Shown piece by piece: positions 1 to 15,000 of a stretch of DNA of 64,000 nt (its first letter is position 1; every line of letters begins with the position of its first letter). A program made the position numbers and the translations under genes. Source of the DNA: Chitinophaga qingshengii. Its GTDB lineage: Bacteria > Bacteroidota > Bacteroidia > Chitinophagales > Chitinophagaceae. The stretch spans positions 806,001 through 870,000 of the forward strand of contig NZ_JACVFC010000001.1 in NCBI RefSeq assembly GCF_014529935.1, read 5' to 3'. Below the pieces are notes generated by a model. It searched no databases. It was not told the origin of the DNA and saw nothing but the letters and a program-made list of their open reading frames with translations.

Positions 1-3000
1 CGGATCTGCGCACAGGTACTGCCTATGCAGGTTTCTGTAGGACCGTAAATATTAACGATGGTAACATCTCCACCTGCAGTATAATTATTGAGCAGGCTAT
101 CAACCAATACTGATGTAAGTGGCTCGCCGCCACATACAATAAATTTCAGCTGTAACGCGGCAATCCGGATCTTCAGGGCATTTGCGAGGAATGTCATGTA
201 ACCGGGTACGCCCTCCATCAAATTTGCCTTGTTTTTATAAAAGAAGTCATAGAGCCATTCCGGATCAAGTTTCCTTTCTTCCGGCACCACCAATAAGGTA
301 TTTCCAAACAACAGCGCCCCTAATATCACATGCACCGACCCATCAAATTCACAAGCCGCTGTTAAGGCGATGTTCAATTGATTTTCCCGGTATATGACGT
401 CTCCCAATCCAGCCATTGTGTTCAGCACATTCTGATGAGTTACCATTACTCCCTTGGGAGTACCGGTAGAACCGGAAGTATAAATGATATAAGCCAGGTC
501 ACCAGCTTCTCCGTTATGGATAGATAGAAGTCCCCGTTCCGTATCCGCCTGCATTTCTTCTATCCCCCATACAGGAACATCCGCAGGTATTATGGCAGTC
601 CCATTACGGACCAACAAACATACAGCTCCTGCTTCCTGCAACATATGTCTGCTCCTTTCTTCCGGAACCTTAGTGGATATGGGCAGATAGCTGGCCCCTG
701 CTTTTAAAATCCCCAGAATACCTGTCAGCATTACATTAGACGGGTCTGTTAGTATAGCTACTACATGACCGGGGCTTACTCCCCGGGCAGCCAAAGCACC
801 GGCGACATGATCCGACAGCAGGTCCAGTTCTCTATACGAAAGTGCTGCATTGTCATCTATCAGCGCTGTATTGTCCGGCGTTTTTTTCACCTGTGCTGAA
901 AATACAGCCTGAATAGTTGGAAACGGGAACGATCCTTTCGATGCGCCAGTGTTAAAGCCGTTAATCAGCAATTCCGTTTCTTTCCCGGGAATCATGTTGT
1001 AGTTGGCTACCGGAAAGCTTCCGGGTTCTACAAGTGCAGCCACCAACGTAGAAAAATAATCACACATTCTTTGGATGGTATCTCTTCTGAATAACTGTAT
1101 ATCATATTCAAAGTAACCTGACAGGGCACCATCTTGCTCTGTCAGGAAAAGAGTAAGGTCAAACTTGGATACTCCGTTGTCAAAAAAATATGGCTGTATG
1201 CTGATTTTTTCCGGTGCAGCTTCTTCCAGGTTGCTGGTATCCAGCACAAACATAGTATCAAAAACAGGATTTCTGGAAGCATCGCGGGGGATGTCCAGCA
1301 AACCTACCAGCTGCTCAAAAGGATAGTCTTTGTTTTCCAGCGCCGCAAACAGCTGCCGGCTCGTTTGCGCTAACAGCGCAGGAAAAGTGCTGGCTTCCGA
1401 CACATGGCTTCTGATGACCAGCGTATTAATCAACAGTCCTATCATGCGCTGCAAATCCGGATGATCCCGCAAAGACACAGGAGTGCCTACCAGTACATCT
1501 TCCTGGCCACTTAAGCGGGACAGAAAGATATTATATGCGGTAAAAAGCCATATAAACAGCGTAGTCTTATGTCTGATAACATCCTGTTTGACCGCTGCGG
1601 TTGTATGACGGTCAATATTGAAATAAACTTTGCTGCCTTCATATAGTTTCACCGGTGGACGTGGGAAATCAGCCGGTAGCTGTAACGCAGGTATCTCTCC
1701 TTCCAGCTGTGACTCCCAATATTCGCGCTGTTGTACGACCAGGGCGTCCGGCAAATGCCGCTGTTTCCATGAAGTATAATCCCGGTACTGAAGCGTTACC
1801 GGCGGAAGTGATACGCCATTGTACAAACGAAGCAGTTCTTCCATCAGCAATGCCATAGCCATGCCATCTGCAATAATATGATGAAGATCCACCACCAGCA
1901 GGAATCCGCCCTGTCTCTTTGTAATCAGCGCCACGCGTACCAGCTGAGGCCGATCTAACCGGAATGGTTGAATAAAATGTTTTACCTGTTCATCCGTATT
2001 CCCTACAGGCAGTCGGGCCATAGAGAAATTCACTTCCTCAGACACTTCCTGCAGCAACACACCATCCTCCATCACAAATGCCGTTCTCAGCATCTCATGC
2101 CTACGAATAAGCGTACGGAAGGCATTCTCCAGCAAGCCGGCATCTATATCTCCTTTCAAGGCTATTACCTGGGAGATATTATATACCACCGCATCGGGGT
2201 ACATCTGCTGCAGTACATATAGCCGCTGTTGCGCCGCTGTTACAGGATACCTGGCATTTTTTTCACCACCCGCTGTTTCCGGCTGTACCTCCCTTCCATT
2301 GTCAAAGAAAGCCGCCATAGAGCGGATATCAGGATACTGGAAAAAATGCACCAGTGGTATACGCATATGAAAGGCTTTATAACACATGCCAACCAGCAGG
2401 CTGGCTTTCAGTGAATTTCCCCCCAGTTCAAAGAAATTGGCCGTTGTCCCGATTTTCTCTGCCGGTATTTTTAATACTTCTGCCCAGTAAGACTGCAGCA
2501 GCTTCTCCGAATCATTAACTGGTGCGCTATAATGTATATCCTGTACCTGTACGGGTTCAGGGAGCGCTTTCCTGTTTACTTTGCCGTTAGCGGTAAGCGG
2601 AATAGTATCCAGCTGAATAAAATAAGCCGGTATCATATAAGCCGGCAATACTTCTCCCAGCCTGTCTTTCAGAAACTGTGCGCTCATTTCTTCATCTGCA
2701 CAGAAATAAACTGCCAGCGCCTTATCTGTTGAATTAGTTCCATGTACCACTACCACAGCAGCTTTCACTCCTGGTATTTCCAATAGTTGTGATTCAATTT
2801 CACCGGTTTCTATCCGGTGCCCGCGAATCTTTACCTGCTGGTCTTTCCGTCCCAGCAATTCCATATTACCATCTGTTTTCCAACGGGCGAGATCCCCTGT
2901 TCTGTAGATAATGTCACCCGCAACAAACGGACTTTTAATAAATTTTTCTGAAGTAAGTAATGTATCGTTAAAATAACCGGATGACAAACACGGTCCCCCG

Positions 3001-6000
3001 ATGTATAAGTCGCCTGTAATTCCAAAAGGGCAAACATTCAGGTCTTCATCGAGAATATAGTATCTGGCATTTTGAATGGGTTTTCCATAAGGAATACTTT
3101 TCCATTGCGGATCAACCGTATCTATCGGGAAGTAGTTGGACCATACAGTTGCCTCTGTAGCGCCACCCAGGCTTATTACCTGTGCCAGTGGGTATGCCCT
3201 GCGAAGCAGGTCCGGCAGGTTAACCGGTATCCAGTCTCCACTAAAGAATACCAAACGCAGCGTGGTTATTTTACCCGGTTCAGGAAGGAAAGAGATGCCT
3301 TGCAGAAAGGCCGCCGGAGCAGAATCCCAGAAAGTGATGCTTTCCTTTTCAATGAGAGATATCAGTACAACCGGATCTTTCAGCTCCGCTGCGGTCACGA
3401 TCCTGATACAACCTCCGGAGGCGAGCAGACCAAAGATATCATAAACAGACAGGTCGAATCCGAGGGAGGTAACAAATAACAAACGCGTTGACTCATTTAT
3501 TCCGAAATTACCATTTACCCACTCTATCAGGTTAATGACCGGCCTGTGTTTCACCATTACCCCTTTGGGCACGCCGGAAGAACCGGAGGTAAAAATAATA
3601 TAAGCCAGATCGTCTGCCTTACCAACACAAGCCGGATCGGTAATTGGCTGGCGGTTCATTTCAGCAGCTCCCAGCCAGGTAAACGCAGCCAATACACCGG
3701 TACCTTCTGCGGCGTCGGGCACGTACACCAGCGGAGTATGCTCCAACCCTGTTAATACTTCGCCAACAACAGATACCACTCCCCTACTGGTAAAAAGAAA
3801 TTTCGTCTCCAGCTGTTGTACAATATTACGCAAACGGCTACACGGCAAATCAGGTTCCAGTGGCACATATGCTCCTCCTGCTTTCAGAATGGCCAGTACA
3901 GCCATAATCATATATTCTGACCGTTCCATAATAACCGGAACAAAATCTCCCGGTTTTAATCCCCTTGTCATCAGGGAATGAGCCAGTTGGTTAACCCGTT
4001 CATTGAGCAGCCGGTAAGTGATATGCAACTGATCTGTTATGACTGCAATCCGGTCTGGCGAATGTCGGGCTGTATGTTCAAACAGCTGGTGTATCAACAG
4101 ATCCTGTTCATAAATGGCCTCAGTATCATTAAACGTGTCTACCAGCTGCGACCGTTCACTTTCATCCAGTATATCCAGTTGTTTCACCGGGCACCAGGGC
4201 GCTTCTGCAGCCGATTCCGCCAGTCTTTGCAGAAAGGAGGCAAAACGTACAACTGTTTCCGCACGGAAAAGCGCTGCACAATACTCCAGTTCACATACCA
4301 GGTGGTCCCCTACTTCGGTTACATGCAAGTTCAGATCAAACATCGCTGTTCTGCGATGGAAATGTTCGTCATTACCCAGTTGCAGCCAGTTGTCGACAGC
4401 ATACCGCTTTTCATTATGGTAGTCGAACATGACGTCGAAAAGCGGATTCCCTGCCATATTACGCTCTACATTCAGCTGATCTATCAGTTCTTCAAAAGAA
4501 AATTCCTGGTGATCATATGCATCCAGTAATAATGTTTTGAGCCTGCCTATGAAACCGGTAAAAGTTTCTTCTGCGATCCCCTCACTCCTGATAGCCAGCG
4601 TGTTGATAAAACAACCTACCACCCTTTCGAGTTGCATATCATTCCTGCCGGAAACCGGAATTCCCACCACTACATCACGCTGACCGGTGATCCTTTGCAG
4701 GAATATTTTGTAAATAGCCAGCATGGCCATAAACAGTGTAGCTCCTTCTTCTGTAGCAATTTTCCGGAGTGCGGCGGTGACAGCTGCCGGTATTTCAAAC
4801 ACTACTGTGGCGCCATCAAACTGCTTTACCGCAGGCCGTTCATAATCGAGCGGCAGATTTAATTTTGGTATTTCGCCACTGAAGCGTTCCAGCCAATAAG
4901 CGGCCTTCCGGGAATCAGGCTGCTGCCACGCTGCATAGTCTTTGTATTGGATCGTCTGTTCCTTCAGAGGCTTCTCTGCCAGCAGCGCATTAAAGTCTTC
5001 AATTAGTATTTCATTGGAGATACCGTCGGATATAATGTGATGCATTTCCACAAAGAGCAGTGCATCTATTTCTCCTGTATCCAAACAATACATGCGGATA
5101 AGAGGAGGTGTGGAAAGCTCAAACGGACGCATTTCACGGTACACCCAATCTTTCAGCGCTGCTTTGTCTATCTTTAGTACCGGTACCGCTATGTTAACAG
5201 CCTCCGCTACTTCTACGATCTGTACCAATTCACCATCTTTCAGTTCAAACGAGGTACGGAGTATCTCATGTCGCCTCAATAATTGCCGGAATACGCCGTT
5301 CAGTTTTTCTGCATCCGGTTTCCCCTGTAGGCGGTACAATCCATACATATTGTAAGCAGTAATATCTTTATGGATCTGTTGTAACAGGTAGAAGCGTTTC
5401 TGTGCAGGAGATGCTTTATAATGAGGTTGCAGTGCTAATGGTAACAACTGTGGCACATCCGATTTTTGCGCGCCTGCTATCAATTTTGCCAATTCTCCCA
5501 ATGTGGGATTTGCAAATACATCTTTCACCGACAGGCTCACTCCAAATACGTTACGAACCTTGCCCAGCAACTGCATGGCAGATAAAGAATGTCCTCCGGA
5601 CGCGAAAAAATCAGTTTTCCTGTCGAGGCTTAACAAGCCAACCTGCAACAAATCGGACCAGATGCGTGCCAGCGTTCTTTCATCGGCCGACAGGCGGTCA
5701 TACTGTGCATCTTCCCGGTCGGCCACTACCATTCCTGCCAGTTTTTTCTTATCAACTTTGTTGTTAGAGGTTAGTGGCAATTCATCCAGTAATATGATAT
5801 GACGTGGTACCAGGAATGAGGGTGCCGCCTTTTTGAGGAAATCCGCGATTACTTCACGGCTTACGGGCTGGCAAAGTACCACAAATGCGGTCAGTTCATA
5901 GTCGCCCTGCTTGTTTTTTGCTGGCACCACAGCAGCCTGTAATATGGCTTCATGCTGCAGGCAAAGGCTTTCCAGCTCCCCGGGCTCTACTCTGAACCCG

Positions 6001-9000
6001 CGTATCTTTACCTGGTCATCTATCCTGTCGAGGAATACAATTTCACCGCTTCGCTTACGGAACACCCGGTCCCCCGTGCGGTAACATCTTTCTCCGTTGC
6101 GGAATACAAACCGTTCCGTTGTCAGTTGTGGCTGGTTTATATAACCGATGCCGATACCGGCTCCGGCAATGTAAAGCTCCCCGGGAATACCCCAGGGTTG
6201 TTCGTGTCCATCCCTGCCAATAATTACGGCCTTTGCATTGTACACCGGTTTTCCTATAACCGGTTGCTGCCGGTAACGGTGCCAGTTGCTGCTGGTCAGC
6301 ATACAAAAAGCCGTTCCAATAGTTGTTTCGGTAGGTCCGTAATGATTCATCACCCGGATACCTGGTTTCACAGCAAACAAAAGATCTATATCACCAGGCT
6401 TTATTTTCTCGCCGCCGCACACCAACAGTCTGAGTTGAGCAATACTGCCTGTATTAAAATCAGGATGATGTAACAACGTAGCCAGTAAAGACGGCGTAAG
6501 CTTCAGGATGGTGGCGCGCTCATTCTCTAGCGCTGCCAGCAAACATTTGGGATCTGAATAAGTCTCATAATCCGTAAGATGAACACATCCACCGGCGATC
6601 AACAGGGGAAATACGCCTGTAAACCCAAGGTCAAATGCCAAAGAGCTAACCACCAGGCTACTGTCGTTATGGCTTACATGGGCCTCCGTTTTGAACCAAC
6701 CGGCATAATTGAGCAGATTGCCGTGCGATATTACCGTGCCTTTAGGAACGCCGGTAGTGCCCGATGTCGCAATCATATAGGCACCATCTGTATGGTATAC
6801 AGGCACGCCGGGGTTTTCCGCTATCGGCTTAAAGCGGGAATCAGACAAAGACAGCACAGTAAGGTCATCGTAAACGACACCCGTATCTCCCGGGTCCAGC
6901 ACGTATGTTACACCGGTCTCCCGAGCCAGCGGCATAAATCTCAGTGGAGGCTGTGTATTATCTATGGGAAAAAAAACTGCACCTGTTTTCAGGATTCCCA
7001 GTATGCCGCTGATAACAGCGGTACAGGGTTTTACCAGGACACCAACCCTGTCGCCTTTTTTCACACCCAGCTGGATCAATCTATGGGCAATACCGTTGGC
7101 CTGTGCATTCAGTGTTGCATAAGACATACGCTCCTGCCGCCATACCACAGCCAGGTTACCGGGGCGGGCGGCTGCCTGTTCTTCAAATTGGCGGTGATAA
7201 TTCCCAGTCAACAAAGCGTATTGCTCATAGCCGGCATGCTGCCGTTGCAGCCTGCGCCGGTTATTTTCTGACAACAGCGACATTGATGCCACCGGTATGT
7301 CTACATCTGCAATTACCTGATTAATCAAACAGTCTAACCGGTTACTAATGTCATTGATATATGTTTGGGAATAACGATTCCTGTCGAATTTAAATATAAT
7401 CTGCAACTGATCGCCGGGTACAATCGTGATACTGAATTTATAACTGTTGCGCTCAAAGAAATGTTCCTCTTTCAGCTTCCAATTCCAGTTAACATCTTCA
7501 TTTACAGACAACAAGCTTTCCAGGTCCTGTTCTGCAGGATAATTTTCAAATACCAGTATGTGATCGATCAGATCATTTTTCTGTGCGGTCCTGCTTTGTA
7601 TTTTAGCCAGCGCGAAATACTGATGGCTTTCCTGCTGCAACACCTGCTGTTGTCTTTCCTGTAACAGGGTTGAAAAGCGGGTATCCTGCCGATAGTTTAT
7701 CCGGACAGGAACAGTATTAATAAAAAGGCCCAGCATTTCCTCAATGCCCGGCACTTCAGCGGGTCTGCCGGAAACAACTGCACCAAATACCACGTCACGT
7801 GTGTTATTATATTTAGCCAGTAGAATTCCCCACAGGCTCTGGACCAGGGTACTTAATGTGACCTGTTGCTTTGCAGCCAGGTTAGTCATTGCAGTTGTCT
7901 GCGCGCGGGATAACCTGTGCGCGACGGCCGACTGCCCCGGTGCAGTGGTATGGATATCCGGCCTGATACCTGCGCCGGTCTCATAACCTTCCAGGTAGTT
8001 ATCCCAATAGGCCTGCGAAGCCTGTCTGTTTACTGCCGACAACCACTGAATATAACTCCTGTAAGGAGGAGCAGCCGGCAATATAACAGGCTCCCCGGTT
8101 GCCAACGCCCGGTAGCAGTGTACAAACTCACGTTGCAGTACCTGAAGGCACCATCCGTCGAGGATAATATGATGAAAACTCCAGATAAGGCGAAACCGCT
8201 GTTCATCTATTTTTATAACGGTAAGCCGCAGTAACCTGTCTTTCGAGGGATTAAATCCTTTTGACAGGTCTTTTGCCTGCAGCCGGTTACATTCGGCAGC
8301 AGCGGATATATCGTCCATTTCCGGCAATTCTTCATACACCAGCTCTGCTTCCACCGATGCGCTTACCACCAGGCACGGCACCGGATCTGTAATAACATTT
8401 GCCCGCAATATCTCATGGCGCTCCATCAACAGTTGCAATGCACGCCTCACCAATGTTATCTGCAGTGTTCCTTCGATCAGGTAGGATGCCTGCTCAAAAT
8501 AGGCACCGGCCACATCATCATAAAGCGTATGAAACAATATTCCCTCCTGCATGGGTGACAGCGGGTATAACTCCTGAAGGTCATATTGTTTCTGTAAGAT
8601 CTTCAGTTGTGAAGCGGTGAGCTGCTGATAGGTGAGATCAACCGGCATAAGCATTTTCCGGGCGGCAGTAGTTCCGGTGAGCCGCAAAATTTCCTCCAGC
8701 CGCTTGTCGACCCGCTCCAGTAGCTGTCTGATAGCGGCTGCCCCGTAAGCCTTCTTCGGATAGGTAACTGTGATTTCCAGACGACCATTCTTCACCGCGG
8801 CTACTATATCCAGCAAGAAGGGCCGTTTACCGGTTACAGATTGGAAACTACCGGCTGGCTCACTGGCCAGCTCAAACAATGGATTGTCCCAATCAGCGTA
8901 TATCTCCCCGATATAGTTAAACGAAATATCAGGATTAATAGCCGGAATGGCTATATTATTTTCATCAAATCTCCACGATCCATATGCAGCTCCCTTCTCC

Positions 9001-12000
9001 GGTACACGCCTCAGTATATCTTTCACGGCGGCCAGTTGTTCCAGCGGGTCGGCCAGGAGCGCGGGCACCAACACCGGGTATATACTGGTAAACCAGCCCA
9101 CGGTTCTGCTGATATCGATATCTATATTAGCAGCACGGCCATGATTTTCCATGGCTATCAAAATCTCGTTCCGCTGGTGTAATACCCCCAGTTCCGCCGC
9201 AACAGCCGCGAGGATCATTTCCTCTATAGTAAAACCAGGCTTGGCTTCTGCTCTATTTAACAACGCCTGAGTTGCTGTCGTTCCCAGCGAACAAACAACG
9301 TAGTCACTATCCCCCACCAGGTTATCTCCGGCCAACAATTTCTGGGGTAACGCCGGAACATGCCTGGTAGCAAGTGTTTCCCAATAGGTATGTTGTTGGT
9401 GTAGCACTGCGGCACTTAACCGCCCGAAGGCTTCTTTCGCCATCCCGTAGGGGGCAGATTTAGGCGGCAACGAAATATTCCTGTCCAACAACAACGCCTG
9501 TAAGTCTTCCAACAATATCTTCCAGCTAACGACATCAACAATCAGATGATGTGCCACCAGCAGCAGTCTGTCGCCCGCTTCCAGATGAAACAACCCTATT
9601 CTGAATAGCGGGGCCTCTGCGATATTAAAGCGTTGTAATGCAGTGGCAGCGTCTTCGAATGCTTTTGTTTCCTCCGCTGATGCTCTCAGGTCTGTTTCAT
9701 ATACTTTTATGGGAGGCATATTACCCGGATGTAACAGCTCCTGCACTACAGTATCATCCAGTATGGTAAAGGTTGCCCTCAGCATATCATGATGCATCAG
9801 CAATTTCTCAAAAGCGTGTTGCAAATCGGGCAGCAGGAGCCGTTTTTTGCTCTTCAGAACAAGTCCCTGGTTATAGTGTCCGCGATCATGCCGGCAGAAA
9901 GAGAAGAACCATTGCTGCACCGGCATCAGCGGGAGGCGGCCGATTACCGCTCCCTGTTCATACTGCGGGCCGTTCTGTTTTGCGATCTGTGCCAGTGCGG
10001 CGATCGTTGGATATTGAAAGATATCCTTCATCCGGATGCTGATCCCCGCAGCCTGCAGTCTTGATATGATGCGAACCGCTTTAATGGAGTCGCCCCCAAT
10101 AGCAAAGAAATTCTCTTGTATTCCGTGAACCGGCTTATTGAGTATCTGGCTCCATATTTTCTGCAAACGCTCTTCAACCGTATCATTCGCTCTGCTGTCC
10201 AACGTATCTGCAACAGCAGGTGTCACCAATCGTGCAATGGCCAACGCTTTACGATCCAGTTTACCGCTGGCATTTAATGGCAATGCCTCCATCTTCAGGA
10301 ATGTCGAGGGGACCATATAATACGGCATCACCTGAGACAAATCCGCTGCAATATCCTGATCGGCCGGCAGTTGTGCACCGGTAATACAGGCCGTGAGAGA
10401 AGGCATATCTGTGGGACCATCTACTACAACTGCAGCATCCCTGATATAAGACAATTGTTTCAGGTGGGATTCAATCTCCGCTATTTCAATGCGAAATCCC
10501 TTCAGTTTAATCTGATGATCAATCCGACCCATGAAATGAATGTTACCGGATAGCCCTTTCCTGGCGTAGTCCCCTGTCCGGTAAAAACGCTGTCCGTTCA
10601 GGAAAATGAACTGTTTAGCCGTCAGTTCGGGGTTATTCAGATACCCTTTCGCCAGGCCTGCGCCGGCAATAAGCAGCTCTCCCGGTATCCAGTCAGGCTG
10701 CTCACGGTTATTGCTGCCCATGATCACGGTCCGCACACCATGTAAAGGTTTTCCTACAGGTATATCCGTGGTATTATCATGTAACGCCGGCAACTCATAA
10801 TGTGTAGCATATATCGCTGCCTCCGTAGGCCCGTATACGTTCACCAGTGTGGCCTTGCGGAACAGCTCTCTGAACCGATCCGCCACCGGCCAATACAGTG
10901 CTTCACCGGCAAGGAAAATATATTGAAGTGACCGCAGTTTTGCTGCATCATCCACTGTCAGTAGCTCCGTAAAGAGGTTAAACATGGACGGCACAAAATT
11001 AATGTGCGTAATATTAAACCGGCTGATGGATGCTATGATAGCATGCGGGTCTTTTTCCCCGTCTTTTTCCAGAACAGCCAGTTTCCCTGTTCCATACATC
11101 CAGCCAAATAATTCCGCGACGGAAACGTCAAAGGCAAAGGAAGTTTTAAACAGGAAAACGCCATCTGGCCCCAGCGGATAAGTATACTGCATGGCCGTTA
11201 GCGTGTTCATGGCCGCCCCATGGGACACCAACACTCCTTTGGGGATACCGGTAGTACCGGAGGTGTAGATGATATAAGCAGCATCCGTAGGCATAACCCC
11301 ACCTGTCAGCGAACTGGTATCCGGATCAGCTGTCCGGTACCTTCTGCCTGTGATATCCACGTGTGACGCAGCAGCAGGCAATTTTGCAGTATCGCCGCCT
11401 GCTGTTATGACCATCCCGGCGCCGCTGTCTTCCAGCATGTAGGCTATCCTTGCTGCAGGCAGCGCAGGATCTACCGGCAGGTATGCCGCACCTGCTTTCA
11501 ATATACCCAGGAGAACGATGATCATCTCCGGACAACGGTCCATCATAACAGCCACTACTTTATTGCGACCTATGCCCTGTTTCCGGAGGTAGTTTCCCAG
11601 CATATTGCTTTGCTGTTCCAACGCAAGTGCACTCAGTGCCCCCCCATTCCATACCAATGCGGGTAGTCCGGTTTCTCCCTCCGCCAGCCGCTGATACCAC
11701 AGATCTATCAGTACGCCGGTCGGTACCTGAGCTACCGGAAGCAGCACCTGCGGTGCAACCATTGCAATATCCCTCATACGACGGCTGGGATTAGCAGTAG
11801 CTTCATCAATAAACCGTTGCAGGTATCCTGCAAAAGCCGTCACCGATTCTTTTCTGAAAATGGCGGCGTTATACTCCAGTACAATGGATATCCCGCTTTC
11901 ACGCACACGCGCCTCCAGCAGCATGTCGAACTTAGCATTGGTACTCTTCAAAGTACAGGGTATCACAGACAATTCCGGCAGATCAAAATCAATAGCACCT

Positions 12001-15000
12001 TCTTCTGTTAATACAAACATCACATCAAACAACGGGTTCCTGGCCGGATCCCTCACTGGTAATACCTGCTCTATCAGTCTTTCAAAGGGATAGTCCTGAA
12101 ATCGAAATGCCTCCTGCAAAAAAGCTTTTATATTCCTCAATGCGCCTTTAACAGTCGCCGCATCATCCAATGTATGCCGCAACGCCAACGTGTTCACGAA
12201 CATGCCGATAAGTCCCTGTAATTCCTGCTGGCGACCCGAAACAGGCACTCCTATAATCAGATCCTGTTGTCCCGTAATTCTGCCAAGCCAGGCATAACAC
12301 ATTTCCAGCAATACCATAAACAATGTAGCGCCTTCATCCCTGGCCAGCTGCCTGATATTTTTTACTGTCGCCGGGGCGATATCAAAAGAAACCACATCTC
12401 CTGTAAACTGCTGGAACGCAGGCCGGGGGAAATCCAGCGGCATTTGCAACACGGGCAGGTCTCCCTGCATCTGGTCTAACCAGAATGCCTCCTGCAACTG
12501 TATCCAGTTGCGATAGGCGGCTGTATGCTGCCATACCGCATAGTCTTTATATTGCAATGGTAATGGAAGCAGTGGAAGGTCTTTATAAAAGGAGATGAAT
12601 TCCTTTGCCAGAACTTCCTGGGAAAGGCCATCAGAAACAATATGATGAAGATCTACCAGTAACAGCCATTTATTATGTTCCAATTCAAATAATATTGCCC
12701 TGATCAAAGGTGCAGCCGACAGATCAAATGGTTGTATGTAAGCGGCCAGCTCCTCCATTACAGTGGCCCCGGCTTTCACTTTAGGTATGCTGAAATGGAA
12801 TGACTCATGTACCAGCTGCCTTACTTCTTCTCCCTCCATGTAAAAAGAGGTGCGTAATATCTCGTGCCTTTCTATCAACGCTGTGAAAGCGTTTTCAAGC
12901 CGGTGTTCATCCAGCTTTCCCTCGAGCCTGAATAACTGCGGCATATTATAGGCGGTACTGCCCGCCGCCAGGTTATGCAGGAGCCACTGTCTTTGCTGGG
13001 GAGAAGACAAGGGATAAGCATTGCTCCGCGCAGTCGGCAACACAGGAGGGCAGGCCGTCGTATTCCGCTGCCGAATCAGTGTGGCCTGGGCGCGGATAGT
13101 AGGATAAGCGAAAAGATCTCTCAACGAAACTTTCACATCAAACTCCCGCATCAACAGGGAAGCCAGCGTCACGGCATGTAGTGAGTGTCCTCCTGATGCA
13201 AAAAAGTGCGTATCGGGCAACAAGGTTACTTTCTCCAGTTGCAGAATAGATGTCCATATGGCAGCGATCTTTCTTTCTGTCTCGTCTGTGAGTTCAGTTG
13301 CCGGTACCGGCCGGCTCATCTCCGCAGCAATGTACCGCAGCAATGCCAGATCAGGCTTACCGTCTTTTCCCGGTAGCGGCTGGTCTGTCACGATATACAT
13401 ATCCTGAGAAGTACGCATCACTGCTTCCAGGAAAGATAGTTCAAAAGTACTGTCGGTTTCCAGCCACCAGCAGCTTACTGTACGCGCCTCATCAGGAGGT
13501 AACTGCACGATTCTCCGGATACCGCCGCAAGATGCCTGCAGTAACTGTTCCATCTTACCGGATGTACTGGCAGGATACTGTTTTCCAACATAGGCATGCG
13601 GGTCATTCAATCCTTTTTCCAGTATGTCGACCAGGTCCTCATGAATCTGTAGAATATCGGCGGCGGAAAACTGATTAGTCTGGAAACGCCAGTCCAGTTC
13701 CAGTAATCCGTGAATATCCTTATTGGAAGGATTGATCTGCATGGAAAGCGCATTGGGCTCATAGAACGAATAGTTATGCTCTATCTCGTAATGCGTATCC
13801 GGGATACCAGCGATATCAATCAGGAAGATATCTGCCAAATATTCCACGTATTGCCTGGTATGATCTGTGATTTCACGGGCTATCAGGTCGAACGGATACC
13901 GCTGGCTTCTGAGATTACCAAACAACGGCACCGAACAATTATTTTTCACCAGCGAAAGAAAAGTACTGTCTTCATCCAATGTTATCCTCACCGGCAGGAA
14001 CCTCAGGAACATTCCCTGTGTAACGCGTTGTCTTTTTGATGTTCTTCCATGACTTACGCTACCAATCACAAGATCATTGCCACCATACTTCCCGGATACA
14101 TATATCGCCAACGCCCCCAGGTAAAGCTTGTATAAAGAACTGTTATGCTCCTTACAAAAGAGGTGCATCTTGGTTCTCAGTGAATCCGGTACTGGTAATA
14201 CCCGGCGGTCTGACCGGGGATCTTCCTCCGCATTTTTCCGCATAGCATTCAAGGGCGACGGGGGCAACGGATAAACAGCCTCCATCCAGTAAGCCCGGTC
14301 TGTAGTACATTGTTCCGACGCAAGATACTCTTCTTCATCAGCCAACGTATCCAGGTAAGAAGCATTCGGCGTTTCATCAGGAGTGATATGATTAAGCAGC
14401 TGTTGATAAATATCGTCCAATTCCTTATATAAAAGCGAATATGCCCACCCATCGGAAATAATGTGATGCATTTTCAAATAGTATCCGTATTCATTATTCT
14501 TAAACCGGATGACTGCAAAATAAAAAAGGTCTTTGTCGATGAGCTCGATATGCGCTTGTGTTTTTTCATTCACCCAGGTATCATAAGCATGATCTGGTGC
14601 ATCGGTAAAATCAAGGTAATCAGCCTGATAATATTGTGGTGCTGCCACGTATTGAGCGGCCAGCTGTTCGTTTCCGTCGTTTATTTCAACGATCCGCAAT
14701 CGGAACCCGTCATTTTTCTTCAGTACAATATTAAATGCCTGTTCCATTAGTTCATGGACCAGTTCATATTTGTATTTCACCGTCGCGGCATTGATCTCAC
14801 ATCCAGACTTTACAAATTTCTTCTCATTAAAATATATCATTCGCTGTGAACAGCTAAGAGGCAATAGGGGTTGTTTATAACCGGTATAACTGCGGATAAA
14901 TGCATTTTCTGTTTTCAGTTTTTCCCATAGTGGCCTTGCATTGTTACTGTTAAAAAGCGTTGCATTGATATGCTCAAACGCTTCCTGATAATATTGTATG

